A DNA stretch of 64,000 nucleotides, from NCBI RefSeq assembly GCF_020882245.1, contig NC_083597.1, positions 5,304,581 through 5,368,580 on the forward strand. Direction: 5' to 3'. This stretch comes from Rhopalosiphum padi. Its lineage: Eukaryota > Arthropoda > Insecta > Hemiptera > Aphididae. Each line of letters opens with the position of its first letter. The stretch's first letter is position 1. Made by a program: the position numbers and the translations under genes. This document shows positions 1-10,696 of this stretch, piece by piece. Under the pieces are notes generated by a model. The model had not been told where the DNA came from. It worked only from the letters and a program-made list of their open reading frames with translations, and made no database searches.

Positions 1-1399
1 TATTATCTATATATTACTAGGTATTGCAAAACCACTTGCATCGCTCGGGTCGCTCGGGATTCACTTAGTTTATATTATATTTTGATAACCATAACAACAT
101 AACTTTACTATCTATATACAACAATAAAAATTATTTTACAAACTTATACTTAAAAAAATAGTTAATTTTCATTAGTCATAATATAATGTTTAAAGTTAAA
201 AAACTTCGTCAAAATTACAAAAATTTGCAATTCATTTTGTAGTTAAAAATGTATAAAATGTAATGCAACGTTCTTATTTTCCTTTTAAAGTTCTTATTGA
301 AACCTAAAAATCTCTAAAATACAATAGCACATTTGATGTGAAACTTCTTTATATAATGTGTAATCATACACAATTCAACGGCAGATTAACATGTCACAAA
401 ATTAAAATAAGATAGACGTTGCTATATTATCAGTGAATTGGTACTTACAGCTTTTTTTTTACATTTGAAATCGAAGGCTAATTATGGTATTATTGACGTT
501 AGCCTCCGTCGTTTATTATTATTAACATATACAACGAGAAAAAATAAAATAATATTTAATAAAATCAAAATAAATGGGACATCAAACTACTCTAAGTGAT
601 CGGTCTTTCAGCTTATAATATAGAAGACTTAACTTATCGACGGTGCTATACTGTCGTTGTTTTTATTTCTACTTATTTTGTAGCACTTTGCGCAGGAAGT
701 TGCAGATGGTATACGGCTAAATTTCATAAATATAAAGAAGAATCTTTTCTACATCGTAGATAATATATTAATTAATTATAATAATTACATTGATAGATAA
801 TCATACGATGAATGTTGATATGTTGTAAACATTTTTCGACAGTTATTTAATTTCCGTTAAAATATATATACATGATTATAAATTAATACGCTATACGCAC
901 TATACAAAATAAATACTTTTTAATTATTTGGATCCAACTATAGGTATTCATACCATCATGCATCAATTCAGACTATTCTACAGACCACAGTAAATACGCC
1001 GATAAATTATTGACTGCTTGTTTGTAATAATGGATAATGATTTATGTTTGAATTAAAATGTAATACAAGTAATACAACCGTTACAGATTACACTAATTTA
1101 TTCAGTGATGATTGATGAGATACACACGCCATCATCAATACAGCTGAGAGACGTCCCCATTTGTTTACGAGTTAAAATTATTATAAATTTAATTTATTAA
1201 TTTCAATACAAGATCCACCCATAAATAAATAAAATTATAACTTAAAATTTTATGTAATAAACTTACAACAATAATTATTCTTGATTATTATTTAAAAGTA
1301 TTAAATATTTTATCAAAATTTCTTAAAATTAGAAAAATTATTTGTAAATTAATATGTATAAAATTGTATTTATTAGGTTAATCTCATCAATGACAAAAA

Positions 1400-1670
1400 G
1401 TAAACGGGAGGTGAGGACTGCATTTATCCTTCACGAATACCTCCCCAATCCCAGAACTCCGGTGTTCATCTTAACGATTGCGGTACCGATCCCTTTGGCA
1501 TGTTCCAAACCTCCACATACATTGGAATCCACTGACCGTATAAATACATTGCGTTCTAGCAGGAACCGCCACATTGTAGAGCTAACGGTATTTGATTCTA
1601 AATTTAATGATAATGAACTTGCACGTCAAGCCGCTAGATGTCACTATATGTTATGCTGTTGCACACGCGT
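1400..1670. other. Unexplained higher-GC islet with short ORFs on both strands
   Basis: This islet stands out from the surrounding AT-rich DNA. The + strand is open from 1354 to 1707 (117 codons, starting MYKIVFIRLI). The minus strand has an ORF from an ATG at about 1572 to a stop near 1432 (46 codons, starting MWRFLLERNV). Neither product resembles a family I recognise. The two overlapping frames cannot both be real, and no splice sites, polyadenylation signal or neighbour supports either. It could be a decayed mobile-element fragment, a pseudogene piece or a conserved non-coding element. I do not claim a gene. Confidence 0.3.
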
Positions 1671-2616
1671 AGATTATATAAATTATAATTCAATGATTAT
1701 ACCGTAGGTAATACGCAAATAATAAAATAATATTTTAATTTTATATGAATTACAAAATTAGCAACTAAATAGCAATCATTGGTTGATGATTAAAAAATAA
1801 TTCTAATTATTGTCATCATTATTAATTCATTTATATATCAATTTTTTTATGTAGGTACCGTCGGTATTGCTATTTAACATTGTACATCTCATAATATGTA
1901 TTACTCGTATATTCCTTCTTATACATAATTATGTTGCACGTAGGAACGTGAGGTTGTGAGCTGAATAGTTAAATCGATTATTACACTTATGTTAATATCA
2001 TTATCAAATCAAAACATATTTGTATGCACTTTGTTTATTTGTATTTAAAAACATTGTAGCCTGTATAGAGTGCAGGTATCTACCTACAATACAGTAATAC
2101 TAAACAAATAAATAATTAATTAATTAATTCGTTTTAATTATAAAGAGATAGAATATTGAATATTATGTATAAATAAGACATTAATTATTATTTTTCAGTT
2201 AAATTGGAAAAACTCGGTTATTAAAATGAATACTTGAAATATCAAATAATCGAGTTATGAAGTTAAGTTACTAGAACTAAATTTCTATAGCGAAGTAAAA
2301 AAGATAAAAAAATTAATTTAATAACTTAGCTTTTTATTATTTAGTGTAACAATAAGTCACAGAAATTAACATTTAGATTTTAGATGCATGATCATCACAT
2401 AAATTAAAAATATAATAAATATATATTAAATTGGAAAATTTAAACAACACGAATTATCTACATAATATTAATGTAAGTATATAACTACCTATATTGGCTA
2501 TATTATAGCTAAATGATAAGGTATTTGGTTGAAGGCTGATAAAATATGTTACCTATTAGGTAAAGACTGTTTTTTGTTGGGAGAAAAACACATTTTGAAT
2601 GTTTTCTAGTCCTTTA

Positions 2617-2987
2617 AGTTAGGGGGGCTTGATTCTTAAAAATTTTTACAGCAAATTCTTTTAATTAGGTTATTATTTTTTGTTTCTATTGGTGTTAACA
2701 ACTGAATTGAATGATTATTCGTTTATATGAAACATTGAAACTTTATATTTTTTTATATTATAGAATGTAGGCGAAAATAAAGTTAATACTATAACATGTT
2801 TATAAGTATATACATTTACACACAAATTCTGGGGGGGGGGCTTAAGCCCACGGCCAACCCAAAGCCTCCCTCACTTGTAACGCCTATCATAGGTGGCCTA
2901 TGTATATCCAATTTTCACTAAACTTTAACATATTTTTTGTTTAAAAATTTGCTCCTTGAATTATGAAGACTCAAGCCGCCACTGGTG
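2617..2987. mobile_element. Possible decayed hAT-type non-autonomous element
   Basis: The right end reads ...AAGACTCAAGCCGCCACTG, whose reverse complement begins CAGTGGCGGCTTGAGTCTT, a typical hAT terminus. About 370 bases upstream the sequence AGTTAGGGGGGCTTGATTCTT is a degenerate match to that terminus in the opposite orientation. No convincing 8-bp target duplication was found, so the left end and the pairing are uncertain. The G10 run at 2831-2840 lies inside. Confidence 0.3.
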
Positions 2988-3480
2988 GCATAGTCCAACA
3001 CCTTAGGTTACAAAGATAAGTACTATGTTTCTTCGTTAATCGTTAGGTATTACATACCTAGGTACCTATAGGTACCTATTTTGATTAAAAAATAATAATC
3101 CTAGACGCATTAGGTATTTAAAGTATTAAAAGTATATAATAGGTATTGTCAATTATCACTCTCATACCTAGTCACATTATAAAATATTCAAAAACTTTTA
3201 TTTTTGGGCGGAAATATGATTTTTCATTCTGTTTACATTTTGATAATTCTTATCATTTGTATCACATAATATTATCACAGAATAATTTATTCTGTGATTT
3301 TATGTTTGAGTATAGATAATAACAAAGTAGTTTTGTTGTAATTTATTTAATTTCTTTTGCACATGATTCATTTAATAATAGTTTATTCATAATTTATTTT
3401 AATAATACAATTGTAATAACTAATAGTATAATAAGAATTAGTCTGTTGTCAAATTTATGTTTAGAAATATTTTTTATAAG

Positions 3481-5773
3481 ATGGAAAAAATTTTGAAGCC
3501 ATTAGGATGCGAAGTTCGTGGAATTGACTTAAAAACTGAAAATAGACCTGAAAGTAATGTTTATGTTTTATAATTTAATTAATAATAACCGCGTTTCACA
3601 TATGCATTATTTAACAGTTAATTGATTATATATTTACAATATATATCTAGTTAAATTGTAATTTAATTATATTATAATATTATTTTTATGAATTTTCAAT
3701 TCATTTTCAGTTATTAAACAGATACAGGAAGATGTTACAAAACATAGAATCTTAATATTTAAAGATCAAGGTATCATAAGTGGTGATAGGCATGTTGAGA
3801 TTAGTCGTTGGTTTGGAGAATTAGAATCTACATTCTACAAACATCGAAAATCACCTCACCCTGATGTGTTTCGAGTATCTAATGATAAAAATGAAGGATG
3901 CACTGGTAAATATGTCTATAAATAATAACTAAATCCATTTTTTTATGTAGGCATTTAAATTGTTTTTTTAATCAAATCTTGATTTAGTAATTATTCTTGT
4001 TAAGTAGGTATCTATTAGTGTATCAATATTTAACTATTTACATTTTATGAAAATCTTATTTTTATAATACTACATAGTTGTTTGTACTTTCTTATTTTAT
4101 GAATGTACAAACTTAAATGTAATATTTACCTGTATTAAAATAAGTACTTCATTAAACCATACATTTTAATAACATTTCTAAATGTGAAAATAATTAATAC
4201 CTATATTTATAAATGGTCTATATGTGGATATGTTAATAGAATTAACAGTTCTCAAGTGTTATAAGGTTTTTATTTTAAGCTTACTGGAAAATATCAAAAT
4301 TTACTAAAATTAAATTTATTTGACATTTGAGTTTATCTAAATATAACCTCTGTCCAACTAAATTAATATCAAAATAATATAATTTTGTAATTATATATAT
4401 ATTATTTAAGGTGTTGGACGATCAGGTTGGCACATAGATGGGACATTTCAACCAGCACCATTTAGTTATTCTTTATATCACATGGAGTCTGTACCCAAAG
4501 AAGGACATACGTTATTTATTCCACTCACAGAACTAATTCAAAGTTTGGATAAAGATACTTATGACACTTGGAACCGAGCTTGGATGGTTAGTGATAGAAG
4601 ATCATCACCCATCCATCCACTGATATATAGTCATCCTCTAACAGGCAAACCAGTGTGTATAATTGATAACTATTTAAAGTTATAATATTTATTATTTATA
4701 ATTAATTGTAATATTAATAGCAATCATAACTATAGGTATTATGTTTTCATTTGGGAATGACTACTGAATTTATTTGGAATTATAAACTTCCCTCAGAATC
4801 AATTGCTAGCCATGAAGAGTACAAAGAACTTTTAGATTCAATAAACAGTAAAATCAATCAAGATAATGGAAAGTATATATATGTACACAAGGTATATTTT
4901 TTATTTTAAACTTAAACAGAATAATAATTTTAAAGGGCAATTATTGATTTTTACCATTTATACATTTCTTAAATTATTCACTATTATTGTTAAAAAATTA
5001 TAACAAATTATTAAGTATAATATCTAAAAAGTGTGGATACTTTTAAGTTATAGTATATTAATTATAAAAATATATTCTGGCTTTATTTTTTATTTTGGTA
5101 ATAGGCATAGTGTATAAAAAACGAATTATTATCAATAAATATTTAGTTAAATTTAGAACTTAGAACTTATGTATTTTCACACTAATGTATTATGTTGAGG
5201 TTACTTTAAAAAATCTATTTTATTACCTGACATTTTAGATTTTTTTTTAATTATTTCATGAGATTTTCAGTTTCATTAATTTAAATTGTTAAGTTTAAAT
5301 GGGTCACCCAATGATTATTTTCAGACAAATTTTATCTGTAGATAATAAATTAATATTTTAAAATTATTTTGATTTCCCCTCCAAAAAAAACTTCTGAATT
5401 AATGTGATCTAACAATACACACATTAATTGTTGATCCATTGTTTATATTGTTGACATATGTAAAGAAAAATACAAAGTTAAAATGAATTATTTTATGTAT
5501 ATAATACAATATTCATTTCAAACATAATGTCATTTGTTTATTGATAATACATTGTTTTTAACGTTAGTTTAAACATTTTATGTTAAAAACTTTATTAATT
5601 ATATATTTATTTTATTTTATTCTGTTTAGTGGGAACCAGGGGATTTCATTATATCTGATAACTTAGCTGTTGGACATTTTGCTCACTCAAGTACACAGGC
5701 ACCCAGAAGTGAAGTTGGTCTCAGAGTTCTACATAGAACTACTATTAAAGGAACACATCCACCAAAGAAATAA
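3481..5773 (+). CDS. TauD/TfdA-family Fe(II)/2-oxoglutarate-dependent dioxygenase, five exons
   Basis: The exons are 3481-3553, 3711-3905, 4411-4652, 4736-4891 and 5630-5773. All introns are GT-AG, joining in frame into 269 codons plus TAA. Residues run from KPLGCEVRGIDL near the N-terminus, through HRILIFKDQ and SRWFGEL, to GWHIDGTF (iron ligands His97 and Asp99), HPLIYSHPLTGKP (to residue 170), DNLAVGH (distal iron ligand His238) and LRVLHRTTIKG. In this last motif Arg254 and Arg258 align with the E. coli TauD arginines that bind 2-oxoglutarate and the taurine sulfonate. The family couples 2-oxoglutarate decarboxylation to substrate hydroxylation; taurine itself as substrate is only inferred. 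The segment between the central beta strands is about 25-30 residues shorter than in bacterial TauD. An in-frame ATG at 3457 (MFRNIFYK...) would add 8 residues, with a stop at 3439-3441 just upstream. No organelle-targeting signal is obvious. The fold and family assignment are secure, the exact start less so. Confidence 0.92.
3554..5629 (+). other. Introns of the TauD-like gene
   Basis: Four introns at 3554-3710, 3906-4410, 4653-4735 and 4892-5629, with phases 1, 1, 0 and 0. All begin GT and end AG. The acceptors TTTTCAG, TTATTTAAG, ACTATAG and TGTTTAG keep the frame open across each junction. The 505-base and 738-base introns contain only AT-rich sequence, with no nested gene seen. Confidence 0.85.
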
Positions 5774-5847
5774 AATTTATTTATTTTTGAATATAATTAT
5801 TGTAATATTTTTTATATTCATAAACTTTTGTTATATATTTTATTAAA
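5769..5847 (+). terminator. Polyadenylation signals after the TauD-like gene
   Basis: AATAAA at 5769-5774 overlaps the TAA stop, and ATTAAA occurs at 5842-5847. Either could direct 3' end formation. The second gives a more normal 3' UTR, since a signal overlapping the stop would leave only about 15-30 bases of UTR. Confidence 0.5.
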
Positions 5848-5849
5848 AA

Positions 5850-6704
5850 TTGTATGTTATTATATTTTTTTTATTAGATACATATTTTTTTCTATAATAT
5901 CCTATTATAAATTGCCCATTCATATTATTCTTACTTAATCAACAGTGAATGAATCAATGGTAATACTTATACTAGTAAGTGATATTAGTTATATTATACT
6001 TTGTTGGATACAAGTTATAAGTTCCATCCTTATAATTCCAACACATTAAGTGAGATGTACTAACGTGAGTAAGTATGTTGCTATACAAAACAAATTATAA
6101 AATATTTAAAAATAATAGTTGTTATAGTTTTATTATTACTTGTAGTAGGTCTACTTATTTTTGGCTTCAAAATTATTGTTTTAATTTTGAATATTATTTA
6201 TAAAATACAAAAATCAAAATTTTTTAACATGTATTAGGTTCAGTATACATACCTATAAGTGTATATATGTTGATACATAATAATTAACCATACATTTCTA
6301 GATTTTACTCAAACAATCCTATTGATATTTTAACACTGGAGAAATTTAATTATTTATTATGTACATTACTCTGGTTTTGTCAGTACTCAGTCAATTTTAA
6401 AAGTTATAACTTATAACTTAAGTTGGTAAATAATACCACCTGCATGAATGCATGATGAATCGAACAGAAAGTATACAGCCCTTGGGGTGAAGTTCTTGTG
6501 ACATAGGTTGAACATTAGTACTGTTAGTTGTTAGTAATAACTTTACTTTACTAATAACCAAAAAAAAAAAAATATATATATATATATATGTATTTTATTA
6601 TGTACCTTTACTGTGTAGATATTAATATTGATTGTCTAATTAATAATTCAATGATATTTAGCTAGTAATTCAAATTTTTAATAATACATAGGTATGCTGA
6701 TAAA
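5850..6704. other. AT-rich intergenic spacer
   Basis: No gene seen. It contains an A13 run at 6560-6572 followed by a (TA)n run to 6589. The last 8 bases (6697-6704, CTGATAAA) are the left target-site duplication of the adjacent hAT element. Confidence 0.6.
6560..6589. repeat. A13 plus (TA)n microsatellite
   Basis: Thirteen A residues run directly into about eight TA units. It could be a plain microsatellite or the remnant tail of an old retro-insertion. Confidence 0.85.
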
Positions 6705-6865
6705 CAGTGGCGGATCTAGGATTTTTTTTTGGGGGGGGCCCATTATTTTTTTTTACATTAGTACATATTTTTATAAAAACACTTGTATTAGTATAATAGT
6801 ATTTTAAAATGTATAATTATGTATAATGTATTATATAAATGTATGCACATAAAAAAGTATTAAAA

Positions 6866-7396
6866 TTAAAAATATTTGTATATAAAAAAAAATATAATTA
6901 AAAGTAGTGTTTTATAGACAAAATTGTAAACGTCTCGAATGTTGTTTGGCAAACAAATTCCAAGCCTTTGTCCCCCAATTCCACCCACCTTTGGTCCAAA
7001 AAGTACACACACTTTGCAAAAAGCTCCCTTACTTAAATTACTATAAGCTAACCAATTGTATTTATCTATCCATTCAATACGAAAACTTCTACTATGACCA
7101 TTTTTATCTTTTGTTACTGGAAAAACATACTTTTTATTTGGAGTCCACGTTTTACATAAATAATTATAAAGTTGACTTATCTCTTTTCGTATTTTAACAT
7201 TAGAATCCTCTTCAACTGCAAATCCTATATCATATTCTTTAGTATCATTTATTTCCGACAAATTAGTGTAAACAGCTGGTTCTTGTTGTGAAGCAGTTTC
7301 ATTCAAAATATTTTCATTTGTAAGTGTACTATTGTCATCAACTTTTTTTTTCTTAAAGAAAGAAGTAAATATTTCACTTTGACGTTTTTGTGACAT
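6866..7396 (-). pseudogene. Truncated hAT transposase / ZMYM-like protein with TTF-type zinc finger
   Basis: The open frame of 176 codons starts MSQKRQSEIF. It has a Lys-rich stretch at residues 15-19, an acidic and Asn-rich linker, then a TTF-type zinc-finger region: W83, the segment RIEWIDKYNWLAYS at about 107-120, and GAFCKVCVLFGP with Cys127 and Cys130. The family pattern breaks after GGQRLG (residue 146, near 6959). The remaining 30 residues are hydrophobic and AT-rich, read from non-homologous DNA. The DUF4371-like segment, RNase-H-like catalytic core and C-terminal dimerisation domain of full-length relatives are missing. The gene is therefore the 5' exon fragment left by internal deletion of the transposon, and no catalytic function is expected. 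Whether the zinc finger is still expressed is unknown. Confidence 0.85.
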
Positions 7397-7571
7397 GATA
7401 TAACGAACTACGAAGACAAGACGATACTCATACGTGTAAATACGACAAAAGTAAACTAAACCAAATCATACAATATATTAACCTAGCTATTACTAATAAT
7501 TGTTCATTTCAGATAAGATATTTGACACTTTCTGCAAGTTATGTCGTTTTACGTCAATCTAATAGGCGATC

Positions 7572-7621
7572 AGATAAGACGTTACATTATAGCAGCTATA
7601 GCATAATGTAACGTCTTATCT
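7572..7621. repeat. Perfect 19-bp inverted repeat inside the hAT element
   Basis: AGATAAGACGTTACATTAT at 7572-7590 is exactly repeated in inverse at 7603-7621, around a 12-base loop that contains the palindrome GCTATAGC. An outer partial pairing (AATAGGC at 7561-7567 and GCCTATT at about 7637-7643) extends the structure. It lies between the transposase start and the right terminal repeat, in the element's presumed promoter region. Confidence 0.9.
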
Positions 7622-7831
7622 TATAGTATAGCTACAGCCTATTTAGTTTCAACTTTTAAGGATGACTTATAAATATAACCGGAATTTTTCGTGAATTGTG
7701 ATTATAAGTTTCATGTCATAGTTATATTTTTAAACATTTTAGGGGCCATGGGGGGGGCCCAGGCCCCTCTGGCCCCCTCCTTAAATCCGCCACTGCTGAT
7801 AAACCTACCAATATAACTAATGCAAAAATTT

Positions 7832-8326
7832 GAGTGGAGGTAGAAGGGGTTAAATGACTAATTGTGCTAAGAACAGAATTTATCGTATAAGTAAAGTAGG
7901 TACCTTATTATTTATTAGAATTCATAATTTATAGTAATACCTACCTATAACAAAATAAGGTTATAAACATTTTTATTTAATTTAACCTAGGTATCTTATT
8001 AGTTATTTACATAGGTATAAAAGGGGTTAAAAATTTGAGAACTTAAAATTTAAATTAATGTGTATTAATAATTAATATAGTTTATTATACTTAGCTTAAG
8101 GCTAAGTACCCTCCTAATTTATACCTAGGATTATTAGTAATTTTGATTATATAATTTAGTTTTAAGTTATTATCACAAGTCATAATATATTTAGAAAATT
8201 GATCACTAAATTTTATATAAGTACTTAGCATATACATAAGATACGTACATAGGTTATTATACTAGGCCTCGGAGAAATTTCGGGAGGAGTTACAACCCCT
8301 TAACCCCCACTCCCTGGTTGCGCCAC
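7832..8326. mobile_element. Probable degraded hAT end, possible short element
   Basis: The right end ...CTGGTTGCGCCACTG (to 8326) has reverse complement CAGTGGCGCAACCAG, a hAT-type terminus, followed inward by G-rich subterminal sequence. A degenerate candidate left end, GAGTGGAGGTAGAAGGGGTT, starts near 7832. No matching target duplication was identified, so only the right end is well supported. Confidence 0.45.
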
Positions 8327-10650
8327 TGCATATTATATATTTATTTATTTATACGTACCTATATGCGAAAAATATACACATCTTCTCTAAAAAAATTAAT
8401 AAAAATAAAATGAACAGTGAAAATATATTGAAAATGCATTATAAATGTATAACTATTGCAATGTGTATTATAAAAATACTCATGTTTTGATAACAAATTT
8501 CATTTTGTTCTCGCGGTAACAGTTTCTATCATTAATCTACCAAGATATTAGTTGTTGATTTGTTATATTACAATAATTGCAACCACGAATTGTGATTTTA
8601 GTTGTAGTCTGGGCCTAGGGGTTAAAGTGATAGAGTGACGTTTAAAACTATATGAAGACATTACTACATTAGTCCCCCTGGAATTTTTTCCCGCTTTAAG
8701 CCCAGGCTGTAGTACATAGGTAATATAGGTACAAGGTACCTACATGGTTATACCATAAGCTATATATCTATAATACATCTAAACATCTTATTTTAGTCCA
8801 TGATTCAGTGATGGCTATTAGTAACTACATAATGCGTATTGTGTTTTATTGCGATACAGCTTAAAAAGTTTTCGAGAGATCGGCAATTAGATTTATTATA
8901 TTTTCCTATATATTTGTAATATACTTATAGGTACACTTTAGGTACCTACCTACGTTGTACTTATTCAGTTATGCAGTTACGAGTTCACGAGTCACGACTG
9001 ATTAGTAGGTACCTATTAAATTTGTGTATAGCCATTTGCCCCTGCGACCAATGTATTATACATAATAAAATATGTGAAATATCAATTATATATTAGGTAA
9101 GTTTAATATTAAGTAAATTTTAAATCAAGCTAAACAATTGTAAATGGTTTTTTTATACTAATATTCAGAATACTATTTTTCGATGCTTCTGGATTTTTTT
9201 GATTTTCCTATAGAACTTAAAATAAAAAATCCTTGCCAATTACTATATTATTATTATAAGAATTAAAGAATATAAAAGTTATACTATTAAATAATCATTT
9301 TAAAATCTGTTAGATGTGAATAACATAAACCAAAATAATTTAAATAGAATAAGTTTATGCCACTTTACGAGTAGGTGATGTATAACATAGCTAGGTATCT
9401 AAAACTGTTACTGATAATTATAACGAAAAGCTATATACAGTGTCTTGTTAAGTGTAACTTTATAATTGTATAAACTATAAGTAAAACCATAATAATATAC
9501 CATAATAAAAATAAAACTGTTAACGTGTTAATAGTGCACTATATACCTATTTCAAATTATATTACTAAATTATTATTATTATCATAGTAAGTTATAGGCT
9601 ATAGGTTAATAGGTATTTAACGGGGTGATTTACTGATTTATATATCGTTGGACACTCATTAATTAAAAAAAAACAATAACATTTCAAGAAAATACTTTTT
9701 TTTTTATCGTTTTTAATTTTTTTTACTTTTATAAATATATAAATGTATGATTTCATACTTTAAAGCAGAATATTACTTGGGTTTTTTACTTATAAAAATA
9801 AATTAAGGATAAGGCGTTTGTGATTTTGTTGTACTACTCCGCTCGTTAAAATATTTAATATTTGTCATTTCATTAAACTATTCATGTAAAATTTGATTTT
9901 TACAAGTACTCCAAAAAATATTTTGTTTTTGAAAAAGAAATTAAAAATGTGTTATCATAAAAAATTAAATTTTTAAAAAAGAGATACAAATACATATATT
10001 TTTTAAAAATGTTGTTTTTACCTAATGCTTAAAACTATGAGTATTACGTTAAATGGATCACCTGGTATAGAACTATAGTACCTATGTACTTATTAGTTAT
10101 TTTTATTCTTATTATTGCTATAGATCTTTAGAATGTGGTGAATTTTTATTCATATTTATTGTAATATAATAATATATCACAGGTAGTCTTAATAATTATT
10201 TATGGATAGGTATTACTCCAGTAGTTTAACATTAACGTATCAATAGTCAATAGGTGTTAACTGTGAGTATTGCCTATTGGAGACTATATATATCTACTGT
10301 TACAGACATTGGACTATTATTATAGTAGTAGGTACCCGAATAAATAAAGCCGTAAAGGTATAATTATCTCACACAAAATAGCAGTATAGTAGGTAGGTAT
10401 TTAATTAAATTTAATATACATATGAACACACCACTGGCGCGCATAATGGTGTATATAATTGTATAATAATTATATTATCACGGTACTTGTTTGTCTTGAC
10501 ATCTTGTTTTTATTATTATTATTTTATTTAAAAAACAATAATCATAATTTGTATTGCAATTGTAATATTAAAATAATAAGCGCAACTTGACAAATGAACA
10601 ATTGACAAGGCGACGGAGTTACCTAAATAGTAAATTTAATAATAATATGT
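8327..10650. other. AT-rich intergenic region upstream of the Orb2-like gene
   Basis: No coding sequence was recognised. It contains one MITE-like inverted repeat (8607-8707), scattered GGTACCTA words, and AT-rich filler. GC content rises only at about 10690, where the promoter of the next gene begins. Confidence 0.6.
8607..8707. mobile_element. Short MITE-like inverted-repeat element
   Basis: GTCTGGGCCTA at 8607-8617 faces TAAGCCCAGGC at 8697-8707 (reverse complement GCCTGGGCTTA, 9 of 11 matching). TGTA flanks the unit on both sides (8603-8606 and 8708-8711), consistent with a 4-bp target duplication. It has no coding capacity. Superfamily is undetermined, and chance cannot be excluded with such short ends. 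Confidence 0.45.
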
Positions 10651-10656
10651 CATAAC

Positions 10657-10690
<34 letters not shown>
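10657..10690. repeat. (AAT)n microsatellite
   Basis: About 11 uninterrupted AAT units end directly at the left edge of the GC-rich promoter region. A similar tract precedes the CpG islet at 40.2 kb. Confidence 0.95.
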
Positions 10691-10691
<1 letters not shown>

Positions 10692-10696
10692 ATCAT

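Larger units (their letters stand above)
1..3456. other. AT-rich intergenic region
   Basis: No gene can be supported in this stretch. It is strongly AT-rich with short tandem words: two 9-base copies of CGCTCGGG(T/A) near 44-60, AATT repeats near 2113-2130, a G10 run at 2831-2840, and GGTACCTA copies near 3056-3080. A higher-GC islet at about 1400-1670 is described separately. A possible decayed hAT relic lies at about 2617-2987. The bases just before 3457 hold no clear TATA box or initiator for the downstream gene. Confidence 0.6.
6705..7795 (-). mobile_element. hAT-superfamily DNA transposon, internally deleted, complete ends
   Basis: The left end starts CAGTGGCGGATCTAGG and the right end is its inverse (reverse complement CAGTGGCGGATTTAAGG), with the first 11 bases identical. 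The element is flanked on both sides by a perfect 8-bp target duplication, CTGATAAA (6697-6704 and 7796-7803), as expected for hAT. G/C runs lie just inside both ends. At 1091 bases it is far shorter than an autonomous hAT and keeps only the 5' part of a transposase-like gene, on the minus strand. The perfect duplication suggests a fairly young insertion. It must have been mobilised in trans, because the catalytic region is absent. Confidence 0.92.

Noticed and set aside
6907..7197. 96-codon + strand frame inside the hAT element
   Set aside because: It overlaps the recognisable zinc-finger frame on the other strand and has no motif of its own.
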